From: Thalassobius sp034670005
Lineage (GTDB): Bacteria > Pseudomonadota > Alphaproteobacteria > Rhodobacterales > Rhodobacteraceae
Direction of reading: 5' to 3'
Assembly (NCBI RefSeq): GCF_034670005.1
Contig: NZ_JAXMOH010000012.1
Coordinates: 53,915-117,914, forward strand
Length of the DNA: 64,000 bases
Of the stretch, positions 16,555-24,338 are shown one piece after another (position 1 is the stretch's first letter; each line of letters opens with the position of its first letter). The position numbers and the translations under genes are program-made. The notes under the pieces are model-generated. The model saw only the letters and a list, made by a program, of their open reading frames with translations, searched no databases and had not been told where the DNA came from.

Positions 16555-18042
16555 TTACCACCATTTACCCGGTTTTGCCACAAAACCGGCGGCCTTTTCC
16601 AAGGCATAGGCGGTATTCAGCAAATCGCCCTCTTCCCAGGGGCGACCGATCAGTTGCAGCCCCAGCGGCAGACCTTGCGCATCCAGCCCCGCAGGAACGC
16701 TGACGCCCGGCAAACCGGCCAGGTTCACCGTCACGGTGAAAACGTCGTTGAGATACATTTGCACCGGATCGGCATCGGTCATTTCGCCCAGGCCAAAGGC
16801 AGCCGACGGTGTTGCCGGGGTCAGGATCGCGTCGATCCCGGCGGCAAACACATCGTCGAAGTCCTTCTTGATCAGCGCACGCACCCGGCGGGCGCGGTTG
16901 TAATAGGCATCGTAAAACCCGGCCGACAACACGTAGGTGCCGACCATGACACGGCGCTGCACCTCGTGACCGAAGCCTTCGGCGCGGGTCTTTTCATACA
17001 TCTCGGTGATGCCATCGCCTGCGTCCAGCTTGGCGCGGTGGCCGTAACGTACACCGTCATAGCGCGCCAGGTTCGACGACGCTTCGGCGGGGGCAATCAC
17101 GTAATAGGCGGGCAGCGCGTATTTGGTATGCGGCAGCGAAATGTCGACGATCTCGGCACCGGCATCTTTCAGCATCGCGCGACCATCGGCCCAGAGCTGA
17201 TCGATCTCGGCGGGCATACCGTCCATGCGGTACTCTTTCGGAATACCGATTTTCTTGCCCTTGATATCGCCGGTCAGCATCGCTTCGAAATCCGGCACCG
17301 GGATGTCGGCGCTGGTGGAATCCTTCATGTCATGACCGCACATGGTTTCCAGCATGATCGCGGCATCACGTACTGTCTTGGTCATCGGCCCGGCCTGATC
17401 CAGCGACGAGGCAAAGGCAACGATCCCCCAGCGCGAACAACGGCCATAGGTCGGCTTGATGCCCACCGTGCCGGTAAAGGCGGCAGGCTGGCGGATCGAC
17501 CCGCCGGTATCGGTGCCGGTCGCGGCAAGGCACAAATCGGCCGCAACGGCGCTCGCAGACCCGCCCGAAGACCCGCCCGGGGTCAGCGGCGTATCGTCAT
17601 TGCCGCGCCGCCACGGGTTGACCGCGTTTCCATAGCAGGAGGTTTCGTTGGACGATCCCATGGCGAATTCGTCCATGTTCAGCTTGCCCAGCATGACCGC
17701 GCCTGCAGTGAACAGGTTCGAAGACACGGTGGATTCGTATTCCGGCTTGAACCCTTCCAGGATGCGGCTGGCAGCCTGGCTCGGCACGCCCTTGGTGCAG
17801 AACAGATCCTTGATGCCCACCGGCAGACCGCACATCGACGGTGCGTCGCCCGCGGCGATTCGCGCATCGGCCGCCTTGGCCTGTTCCAGCGCGATCTCCG
17901 GCGTCTTGTGCACGAAGGCGTTCAACGCATCGGCCTTGTCGATGGCGGCAAGGCAGGCTTCGGTCAGCTCGACGCTGGTGACGTCCTTGGCGCGCAGCTT
18001 GTCGCGGGCCTCGGCGAGGGTGAACTTGTTCAGATCGGTCAT
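16555..18042 (-). CDS. gatA: Glutamyl-tRNA(Gln)/aspartyl-tRNA(Asn) amidotransferase subunit A
   Basis: 495 aa, full length. Amidase-signature Ser-cis-Ser-Lys enzyme that releases ammonia from glutamine for transamidation of misacylated tRNA. The Gly/Ser-rich signature LTPGGSSGGSASAVAADL (about residues 152-169) holds the nucleophilic Ser. The catalytic Lys is in VGIKDLFCTKG near 75-85, and TGTDTGGSIRQPAAFTG is also intact. The ATG shares one base with the gatC stop (TAATG), so the two are coupled. gatB is not in this window. Confidence 0.97.
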   Translation of the reverse strand: MTDLNKFTLAEARDKLRAKDVTSVELTEACLAAIDKADALNAFVHKTPEIALEQAKAADARIAAGDAPSMCGLPVGIKDLFCTKGVPSQAASRILEGFKPEYESTVSSNLFTAGAVMLGKLNMDEFAMGSSNETSCYGNAVNPWRRGNDDTPLTPGGSSGGSASAVAADLCLAATGTDTGGSIRQPAAFTGTVGIKPTYGRCSRWGIVAFASSLDQAGPMTKTVRDAAIMLETMCGHDMKDSTSADIPVPDFEAMLTGDIKGKKIGIPKEYRMDGMPAEIDQLWADGRAMLKDAGAEIVDISLPHTKYALPAYYVIAPAEASSNLARYDGVRYGHRAKLDAGDGITEMYEKTRAEGFGHEVQRRVMVGTYVLSAGFYDAYYNRARRVRALIKKDFDDVFAAGIDAILTPATPSAAFGLGEMTDADPVQMYLNDVFTVTVNLAGLPGVSVPAGLDAQGLPLGLQLIGRPWEEGDLLNTAYALEKAAGFVAKPGKWW

Positions 18043-18329
18043 TATTCCACCACCTTCGGAACCGCGAAAAAGCCTTCACGCGCATCGGGCGCGTTGGACA
18101 GTATCTTGTCTTGCATATTGCCGTCCGTAACCACGTCTTCGCGCCGCTTCAGTCGCATCGGCGTGACCGAGGTCATCGGTTCGATCCCGTCCACATCCAC
18201 CTCGTTGAGCTGCTCGATGAAGCCCAGAATGGTGTTGAATTCATTGGCCAGCGCCGGCAGCGCCTCGTCCTCGACCTTGATCCGGGCGAGCTTAGCCACC
18301 TTGGCGGCGGTTTTGGTGTCGATCGACAT
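18042..18329 (-). CDS. gatC: Glutamyl-tRNA(Gln)/aspartyl-tRNA(Asn) amidotransferase subunit C
   Basis: 95 aa. GatC motif: KVAKLARIKVEDEALPALANEFNTILGFIEQLNEVDVDGIEPM, followed by RREDVVTDGNMQDKILSNAPD and the C-terminal EGFFAVPKVVE tail that wraps GatA. ATG at 18329 (MSIDTK) is preceded by CGGAGATCTGCAG. An earlier in-frame start at 18356 has no comparable site. First gene of the gatCA operon. Confidence 0.96.
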   Translation of the reverse strand: MSIDTKTAAKVAKLARIKVEDEALPALANEFNTILGFIEQLNEVDVDGIEPMTSVTPMRLKRREDVVTDGNMQDKILSNAPDAREGFFAVPKVVE

Positions 18330-18362
18330 CTGCAGATCTCCGTTTTCCAGTTGCAACAGCGT

Positions 18363-19019
18363 TTAGCGCCGTGGCGATCCATCCGCAAGCATGTGACGGC
18401 GATAGACCTCGATCATCCAGCCCAGCATGATGGCGTTGAGCAAATGCCAGACGAAATGCGTGCCCTGCGGCCAATACGCGCAAAGCGGCTCGTCAAGGCT
18501 GCGGAAGGTGATCGAGACGGTCAGGATCGCCGCGCCGATGCCCAGCCCCCGCGCCGTGGCGGGCGCGCGGCGGCGCAGCAGCAGCGCATGAATCGCGATC
18601 AGCAGCGGCACCGGCGCGTATCCCGCCGATGATCCCAACCCCGGCAGTAACTGGAACAGTGGCACCGTCAGCGCCGCATAGGGAAAGAACAGAAGCGTGG
18701 TAGCGAAGGCCCGCCCCGGCGAGAGGTGCCAGAAATCCCGGTGAGCGGCGAAGATATAGATCAGCACGAAGATCAGGATCGGCGGCGTATCGGCCAGCCC
18801 GGCCCAGACCTGCGCATGGGTGTGAAACAGCCATGACCCGATCCCGATCAGCGCCAGGTTGGCGCTCAGCGCCCGTCCCACCCCCAGCCCGGCCATGCGT
18901 GGCCACAGGATTGCCGCGGCCAACACGAAACCAAGATTGGTCAGCGCATTCACTGGCTCGGCCCAGTATTCCGGCCCGGCGCGTTCGCAATATCCATCCA
19001 CTGCACGCAGCCAATCCAT
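18363..19019 (-). CDS. Ceramidase-family membrane protein
   Basis: 218 aa with about seven hydrophobic segments. The N-terminus MDWLRAVDGYCERAGPEYWAEPVNALTN matches the start of PF05875-type alkaline ceramidases (the C-E-x-x-N pattern). The conserved His residues appear as GSWLFHTHAQVW near 61-72 and GTHFVWHLLNAIML near 186-199, and such proteins are zinc hydrolases of membrane lipids. In bacteria the substrate is uncertain. Downstream of it, only 33 bp away, begins gatC on the same strand; the 5' side is divergent from the exported protein at 19351. Confidence 0.8.
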   Translation of the reverse strand: MDWLRAVDGYCERAGPEYWAEPVNALTNLGFVLAAAILWPRMAGLGVGRALSANLALIGIGSWLFHTHAQVWAGLADTPPILIFVLIYIFAAHRDFWHLSPGRAFATTLLFFPYAALTVPLFQLLPGLGSSAGYAPVPLLIAIHALLLRRRAPATARGLGIGAAILTVSITFRSLDEPLCAYWPQGTHFVWHLLNAIMLGWMIEVYRRHMLADGSPRR

Positions 19020-19350
19020 CGCACCGCCCTTTCATCTTGCCGGAAATACTCACATCACAGCGGTGCCGAAAATACCCCAGCCTGGCAAGGGGGCGGGCTT
19101 GACTGTTTGGAACCTTCCCGGGTTCAGCACCGGACGGCCCGGTTACCTCCATTTAGCGCAATACCCCACAGCATTTGGCAAAGAACTTGCAGGCAATCTT
19201 CCGGATGGCCCAGGTGTGTATCGGCAGAAATCGGCAGGTTTTCTCAGGTTTCGGCAGGTTCTTGCGCATACCAGAGCCGACATCTTGATCCGGGACCGGG
19301 AACCTGTGACCTATGCGGAGACATTTATATTGGCAGGCGAGTGGCGAGAT
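19020..19350. other. 331-bp intergenic region with tandem 10-mers
   Basis: Non-coding gap between the divergent ceramidase-like gene and the exported protein at 19351. It contains four consecutive imperfect 10-mers at 19221-19260 and a GGAAATACTC near 19042 resembling the AAAAATACTC elements. The reading frame of the downstream gene stays open across it but lacks a credible upstream start. No RNA gene seen. Confidence 0.45.
19221..19260. repeat. Four tandem imperfect 10-bp repeats
   Basis: TCGGCAGAAA, TCGGCAGGTT, TTCTCAGGTT and TCGGCAGGTT stand head to tail with no spacer. One helical turn per unit would place all copies on the same DNA face. They are about 90 bp upstream of the start at 19351. 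Confidence 0.6.
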
Positions 19351-20235
19351 ATGGCAGGCAATGGTTTTGTTGCGCGCAGTGCAGGCGCGTTGGTTTCTTT
19401 TGCGATCTTTTTCATGGGGGCGACGGTGGCACAGGCGGCAGTGACCTGCCCCAAACCGTTGACTGCGGACATCCCGCAACGTGCCCTGCGCGCCCCCTCG
19501 GGCAGCGAAGTCATGTCCCACCTGCAGAAAGTCAGCGGCACCAAACGGGATCATGAAGTGCTGGGCCAGGTTCTGGCTGGCAATATTCCGTCCTTCCTGC
19601 GGCAGCTTAAACCGGTCGAAATCACCGGCACCCGCAAAAACGGCGAAGAGGTGCGCGTCACCCTGTGCGTGATGCCGGAATATCTGGCGGTGGGCGATGA
19701 CCGCGATTTCGTCCGGGTGCCGATGGGACTGGCCGCGGCGGCGCGGATCGCCAATGAAACCGGGTTCCTGCTGCCGACGACCAAGATGGTGGATGCGATT
19801 TACAGTCAGGCCCGCGTCCATCTGGCCCCGCGCCCGATGAAACCCACCTCGCAGATGGAATCCACTGCCTATCTGCTGGAACACAACCACACGCTGGACA
19901 CGCAGCGCGCACAGGAAAGCCGCGATATGGCCGAACTGACCGCTGGTCAGAAGAAAGACATCGTGCTGACCAACCGGCTGCGTCAGAAACCGGGCCGGGT
20001 GGCGATCTACGGCTGGCACCGTCCCAACGGCAAGCCGATCCAACCGCTAAGCACTGTTCATGGCGCATCTTATGCCGATTACAGCCACGGCGTCCGGTTG
20101 ATCAGCCGCACCGCCTTTGTAAACGGCAAGGCGGAAGACCTGACCAAGCTGATGCAGGACCGCGAACTGTCTTATATCGTCAGCAGTGAAGGCCCGATCT
20201 CTGATCCCCAGAAGCTGCTGGCCCGGCAATACTGA
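19351..20235 (+). CDS. Exported protein of unknown family
   Basis: 294 aa. A signal peptide (MAGNGFVARSAGALVSFAIFF... with exit AQA near 28) is followed by a soluble domain I do not recognise. Notable segments: LRAPSGSEVMSHLQKVSG, RDFVRVPMGLAAAARIA, FLLPTTKMVDAIYSQA and VHGASYADYSHGVRLISR. The last has a His and paired aromatic/acidic residues as in hydrolase active sites, but no catalytic triad can be claimed. Two Cys in the mature protein (C32 and one near 110) could pair. It converges with the FGE-like gene across a bidirectional terminator. Start chosen because the signal peptide begins there. Confidence 0.7.
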   Translation: MAGNGFVARSAGALVSFAIFFMGATVAQAAVTCPKPLTADIPQRALRAPSGSEVMSHLQKVSGTKRDHEVLGQVLAGNIPSFLRQLKPVEITGTRKNGEEVRVTLCVMPEYLAVGDDRDFVRVPMGLAAAARIANETGFLLPTTKMVDAIYSQARVHLAPRPMKPTSQMESTAYLLEHNHTLDTQRAQESRDMAELTAGQKKDIVLTNRLRQKPGRVAIYGWHRPNGKPIQPLSTVHGASYADYSHGVRLISRTAFVNGKAEDLTKLMQDRELSYIVSSEGPISDPQKLLARQY

Positions 20236-20262
20236 ACCGCGCCTTTCTGACACAAAACAGAA

Positions 20263-20293
20263 AACGCCAAGGGCTGATAATGCCCTTGGCGTT
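20263..20293. terminator. Bidirectional terminator between convergent genes
   Basis: 12-bp perfect stem AACGCCAAGGGC/GCCCTTGGCGTT around TGATAAT. A-rich sequence precedes it and TTTCTCG follows, so it can act for both the gene ending at 20235 and the one ending at 20357. Confidence 0.88.
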
Positions 20294-20356
20294 TCTCGTT
20301 TCTGGGTTTCAGCCCCTAAACCAAGCGTAAACGGCACCAAAGCGCCGGACCCCGGT

Positions 20357-21337
20357 TTAGTCGATCGTTTTACAGCAGCGGAAACTGAGATGGTAATTCT
20401 CATGGCTGGCCGGGCTCATCACCCGCGACCCGTGCCAATACGGCGCGCGCCAGCGGCACCAATCGGGATGGGCGCGGTATTTGTCCCAGATGAACCAGCT
20501 GCCTTTCATCTCGGTGACGCCCAGCTTGGTGCTGCCCGTGCTGGCCATCTGATCCGGCGCCATCGGCAGGTTCATGTGTTCGGCCGCATTGCCGTGCTGA
20601 TCATAAACACCCAACTTGCTGACGCAGTTGGGGAAAGCCCCGGTCGGATAGGTATTCGATCCGCAGCTGCCAAAACCACCACCGCCGCAACTGGCGCTTT
20701 TCTGGCTGTTCTGGGCACAGACACCGCGCTGAAACTCCGGACCATAAGCCCAGCTTTTGCTGGCCCCGTATTTGGCGTTATGGGCGCTGCGCATTGCCGC
20801 CACCGATCCCAGACCAAAATAGTAATCTGGCGGTTCCAGCGCCCCGGCGCAGGCGCCTTCCCATTCATGGGCATCGCAGATCCGCTTGCCGATGGCGGCG
20901 CAGACCTCGGCCGCCTCCTTGGCCTTGGTCCAGACCACCGGATAGGTGCAGGGGATGTTGGGAAATTCGAACATGTCGATGCAGGCCTTGGCATCTTCGG
21001 GCCGTTCGCGGCGCGGATCGTATAGCGGCGCCATATATTTATCGCCGCAAATCCGGGTGTTGCGGGCGTTGTTATACCGGCTCACGCCGCCGGGAATGCG
21101 GTCACGGCATTCCGCAGGCGTCATCGGATGCCGGGTGATCGCCGGGTTGCCCTGCCCCATGAAACCCGAACGGGCAAATATCTGTTTCACCCGCTGCATT
21201 TCGGCATCGCTAAGCCGGTGCTCTGATTTCAGCTGTTTGAACAGAACCTCGTTGGCCTCTTGCAGCGTTTCCGCCCGCGCCGGGGCAGTGAGATTCAGCA
21301 AGACGGCGAGGATCGCAAAGACAAAACGTGCAGTCAT
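20357..21337 (-). CDS. Exported SUMF1/formylglycine-generating-enzyme-like protein
   Basis: 326 aa. Signal peptide MTARFVFAILAVLLNLTAPARA, then a domain with FGE/SUMF1 fold markers in order: CIDMFEFPN near 114, the GKRICDAHEWEGACAG block near 149-164, GVYDQHGNAAEHM near 244, a KGSWFI turn near 276, and C-terminal NYHLSFRCCK. It is Cys-rich (over ten Cys in the mature part), consistent with an oxidising periplasm. Of the two copper-binding cysteines of true FGEs only the one before the RWR segment has an obvious counterpart, so sulfatase activation is not claimed. The ATG overlaps the preceding stop by 4 bp, making it the third gene of a coupled operon. Confidence 0.72.
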   Translation of the reverse strand: MTARFVFAILAVLLNLTAPARAETLQEANEVLFKQLKSEHRLSDAEMQRVKQIFARSGFMGQGNPAITRHPMTPAECRDRIPGGVSRYNNARNTRICGDKYMAPLYDPRRERPEDAKACIDMFEFPNIPCTYPVVWTKAKEAAEVCAAIGKRICDAHEWEGACAGALEPPDYYFGLGSVAAMRSAHNAKYGASKSWAYGPEFQRGVCAQNSQKSASCGGGGFGSCGSNTYPTGAFPNCVSKLGVYDQHGNAAEHMNLPMAPDQMASTGSTKLGVTEMKGSWFIWDKYRAHPDWCRWRAPYWHGSRVMSPASHENYHLSFRCCKTID

Positions 21338-23082
21338 GGCTTGGGTTCCTTCCGGGTCAGGTAAAACAGATCGCGGTTATCGGCGAAACCGATGAACCGG
21401 GGGACGATTGTGCCGCCACGGGCCTTCTTTTCGATCAGCGACATGCCCGGTACCAGATGTTCGACATGCCGCTTACCGCCCTGCGGCACGTAAAGCGCCA
21501 GATAGGTATGTTCGAGCGCGTTCATGTCCAGCAGCATAGCATAATTGCAGCCATAGGCCTGAAAAGTCCGCGCCATGGCAGACGGCGTAGCGGTCGAGAA
21601 ATACCCGTAGATCAGGTACCGGCGGTCATTCGCCGTCGCCATACAGGCCCCGGCGCGCAGCGTGCGCAAATCCGCATCGGCCGATCCGGACCAGTTACCC
21701 GGCCCCCATTGGGTCACCCGGTCGCCCGGCACCGGCTGACCGGTGGCGGGGTCAGTCACCACCAAGGGCACACCGTTTTGCCGGGCAAAGACGATCTTGG
21801 GCAGCAGCGCGTTATCGCTTTCCTGCCAGGTCTTCATCGCGATGGTGCCGTCGGTCAGCCGGTACAGTGTCGACAGGTCGGGCTGCAATTTGCTCAGAAC
21901 CACGCCCTTTTCGATAAAGCCGTAATGATGGCCCAGATTGGTCCCCGCATAATCGCCGTATTTGAACGCGCCATGCTGACGCTTGAAGCCGCCGGTAAAG
22001 GTGGCCACCGCACGGCTGGCGATCACCGGATTGACCATGCCCAACGTGACCAGCGGCTTGGCGGTGTCGATCCCGTCCGGTCCCGGCAGACCGCGAGGAC
22101 GGACCGAATAGGGTGGCCGAGAAGACCACCCCAGTGCCGGATGATCGGTGCCCACCGCATAGCCGATATCGTACAGCCCAAGATCGAAGGCGACCATATA
22201 CCCGGTGGCCCGGGATTCGACCCCGTCCAGCCGGTTCGCGCCAGCGGTGGCGAACACGTCATCGCTGATCGCGCGCGGCTGGAAGGCGCTTGCGAATACA
22301 CCGTCAATCCCGTCCACGCGGTACCATTGCCCGATGGTCATCCGGCCCGGTTCAGCCCCCGCCAGCCCAAAATCAAGCAGGGTGGATATCACTGGCTGGT
22401 CTTCCGGCGCGTCCTTGCCACGCATCGGGACGGGACCGGCATTGACGCCGCCCTCGCCGCCAGTGCCCAGCGCAATGCTGGTTTCAAGCTGTGAATCCTT
22501 GTAAAAATTGTCACGCACGAACCGCACGATGGTTTCACCGCCCCAGACATTGTCACGCAGGAAATCGGTCGCGGTTTCGATACTGGTCCGCGCCCCGGTC
22601 ACCCGGTTGCGCAGGAACAATGCCCCGTCGCAGATCGGCGCATAGGCCACCCCGCTTTTGCGCGCTTCGATCAGCGCCGCAGCGCCGTCGGCCCAAGGGG
22701 TGCAGGTCACCTCGCCTTTGGCCGTGGTGACGATCAGCGCCGGGGTGCTGCCGGGGCGCAGGACAACGCTTTGACTGTCAGGGGCGGGGTTTTCGAGGTG
22801 ATAGTCGTCGGCTTTGCCTTCGGGGTCGTCGCGCAATTGCAGCAGATACCATGCCCCGACACCGGGATTGAGCGATATCAGCGTCACATGTTGGCCGGTC
22901 GCGGCATCAGTGGCCGCCGTCGTGTCGCGGAACATCTGCAGGTCGATCACGGATTTGGCCTGCACCGCGTCATAGGCATCGCGCTGAAGCGCCAGCCTAT
23001 CCGTATCCTGTGCAACTGCCGCCCCGGCCAAGGCCATGGTCGCCAACCCCAACGCGATTCGTCTCATTGTCACGCACACCAT
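21334..23082 (-). CDS. Large exported protein of unknown family
   Basis: 582 aa. Signal peptide in the first 25 residues (RRIALGLATMALAGAAVAQ). The mature protein is beta-rich by eye, with few Cys. The C-terminal stretch RYLIYGYFSTATPSAMARTFQAYGCNYAMLLDMNALEHTY... is loosely reminiscent of phosphodiester-glycosidase (NAGPA/DUF2233) proteins, whose last motif is an Ala-Leu-Leu-Asp turn, but this is only a hint. The ATG at 23082 is 1 bp after the epimerase stop; an internal ATG at 23067 is an alternative. The stop overlaps the FGE-like gene. Membership in a coupled operon with a sugar epimerase suggests an envelope glycan or glycolipid function. Confidence 0.65.
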   Translation of the reverse strand: MVCVTMRRIALGLATMALAGAAVAQDTDRLALQRDAYDAVQAKSVIDLQMFRDTTAATDAATGQHVTLISLNPGVGAWYLLQLRDDPEGKADDYHLENPAPDSQSVVLRPGSTPALIVTTAKGEVTCTPWADGAAALIEARKSGVAYAPICDGALFLRNRVTGARTSIETATDFLRDNVWGGETIVRFVRDNFYKDSQLETSIALGTGGEGGVNAGPVPMRGKDAPEDQPVISTLLDFGLAGAEPGRMTIGQWYRVDGIDGVFASAFQPRAISDDVFATAGANRLDGVESRATGYMVAFDLGLYDIGYAVGTDHPALGWSSRPPYSVRPRGLPGPDGIDTAKPLVTLGMVNPVIASRAVATFTGGFKRQHGAFKYGDYAGTNLGHHYGFIEKGVVLSKLQPDLSTLYRLTDGTIAMKTWQESDNALLPKIVFARQNGVPLVVTDPATGQPVPGDRVTQWGPGNWSGSADADLRTLRAGACMATANDRRYLIYGYFSTATPSAMARTFQAYGCNYAMLLDMNALEHTYLALYVPQGGKRHVEHLVPGMSLIEKKARGGTIVPRFIGFADNRDLFYLTRKEPKP

Positions 23083-23083
23083 C

Positions 23084-24133
23084 TCAAATCACCCAGCGCA
23101 GCATCGCCAGCGCGCCTTTCTTCCACGGCACCCGGTGGGTCACCCCGGTTTGCGCCGAAATGCGGTCACGATTGGCCAGATACCATTCGTAATTGCGGAT
23201 CAGCGCTTCTTCGTTGGAATGTTCGGGCTTGTAGCCCAACCTGTCCTTGGCCTTGTCGATGCTGACGAAACTGTCCTTGCCCGCGGTTTCATAAATCCAC
23301 TTATACAGCGGCGACAGGTGCAGCGCCTCAAGCGCCCTCAGCGTCCAGATCGCGGGGGCGGCAGGAAATCCGATGATACGCTTGCCGAAACCGGCCCGGT
23401 CCAGCACCGCCTGAAAACTTTGCCGCAAGCTGCCGAAGCGTTCCGCCCCGACGTTGAACACATCATTGACCACATCCGCTTCGCCGTGGGCACACAGGTA
23501 CACCGCCTGATTCAGATCCTCGACATCGAGAAGCTGATAAAGGTTGTCGCCTGATCCCAGTACCGGGAAACCATGTCCATCAGCCGCGAATTCATACAGC
23601 AGTTCGAACGCGCCCAGCCGTTCCGGCCCGACAAAGCTTTTCGGTCGCAGAACCGAAACGGTCAGCCCCTTGTCGCGGGCTTCGATGCAGACATGTTCAG
23701 CCTGTACCTTGGATTCGCCATAAGGCCCCACCCCGATCATCTCATCGCTTTCGATCAGCGGATGATGGTCGGGAATGCCGTACACGGCGGTCGAGGAAAT
23801 ATGGATGAACCGGTCGATACCGCGTTCCCGCGCGGCCTCCAGCATGGCCCTTGTCCCGTCGACATTGGTGGAATGGATTTCCCCCGGATCTGCCAGCGGC
23901 AAAGCGGCGGCGCAATGCACCACCACGTCGATGCCCTCAAAGGCCGTATCGTGCAACGACCGGTCGCGGACGTCGCCCTGCAACACCGATATCCGGTCCG
24001 CTTCGGGATAGCTGAAAGGCGCGATGTCATAGCTGCGCACCTCGTGGCCGCGGTCCAGCAGATAGCGCACCAGATTGATCCCCATGAAGCCGGCGCCGCC
24101 AGTTACAAGAAAGCGTTTTTTCTCCATTGTCAT
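23084..24133 (-). CDS. NAD-dependent epimerase/dehydratase (extended SDR)
   Basis: 349 aa. Rossmann motif TGGAGFMG at residues 10-17, DVRD near 52, HISSTAVYG near 110, then the catalytic YGESK near 137-141, all intact for a nucleotide-sugar epimerase/4,6-dehydratase-like enzyme. The C-terminal half varies as usual for substrate binding. The substrate could be a UDP- or polyprenyl-linked sugar. It is the first gene of a three-gene coupled operon with two exported proteins and is divergent from the HAD-UbiA gene. ATG at 24133 with AAAAGAGGC upstream; a second ATG follows two codons later. Confidence 0.85.
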   Translation of the reverse strand: MTMEKKRFLVTGGAGFMGINLVRYLLDRGHEVRSYDIAPFSYPEADRISVLQGDVRDRSLHDTAFEGIDVVVHCAAALPLADPGEIHSTNVDGTRAMLEAARERGIDRFIHISSTAVYGIPDHHPLIESDEMIGVGPYGESKVQAEHVCIEARDKGLTVSVLRPKSFVGPERLGAFELLYEFAADGHGFPVLGSGDNLYQLLDVEDLNQAVYLCAHGEADVVNDVFNVGAERFGSLRQSFQAVLDRAGFGKRIIGFPAAPAIWTLRALEALHLSPLYKWIYETAGKDSFVSIDKAKDRLGYKPEHSNEEALIRNYEWYLANRDRISAQTGVTHRVPWKKGALAMLRWVI

Positions 24134-24338
24134 GCCTCTTTTGGTCAGCGGCCATCTGCGCCGCCGATCCTGTTCGCGTATTCGTTTCCACCCCAAGTTG
24201 GAACAAAGCCGCCCGGTCGGACATGATCTGTATCAAGGGATGCCAGAGACCCGGTTGGTATTCCCCGATGCCGGGGATATCATCGGTGAAACACCGTCCC
24301 CTCTGCTACAACGACACAGCTTAACAGGCGCGCCCAGA

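Noticed and set aside
16543..18366. A 607-codon open frame on the plus strand
   Set aside because: It is antisense to gatA and gatC, whose sequences are unmistakable. The plus frame codes a Arg/His/Gln-rich peptide with no family, typical of antisense frames in GC-rich DNA.
20186..21025. A 279-codon plus-strand frame
   Set aside because: Antisense to the exported FGE-like gene, which has a signal peptide and family motifs.
24075..24338. Longer N-terminus for the HAD-UbiA protein
   Set aside because: The extra 88 residues are antisense to the epimerase start and lack family similarity. The HAD-like strand begins soon after 24339.
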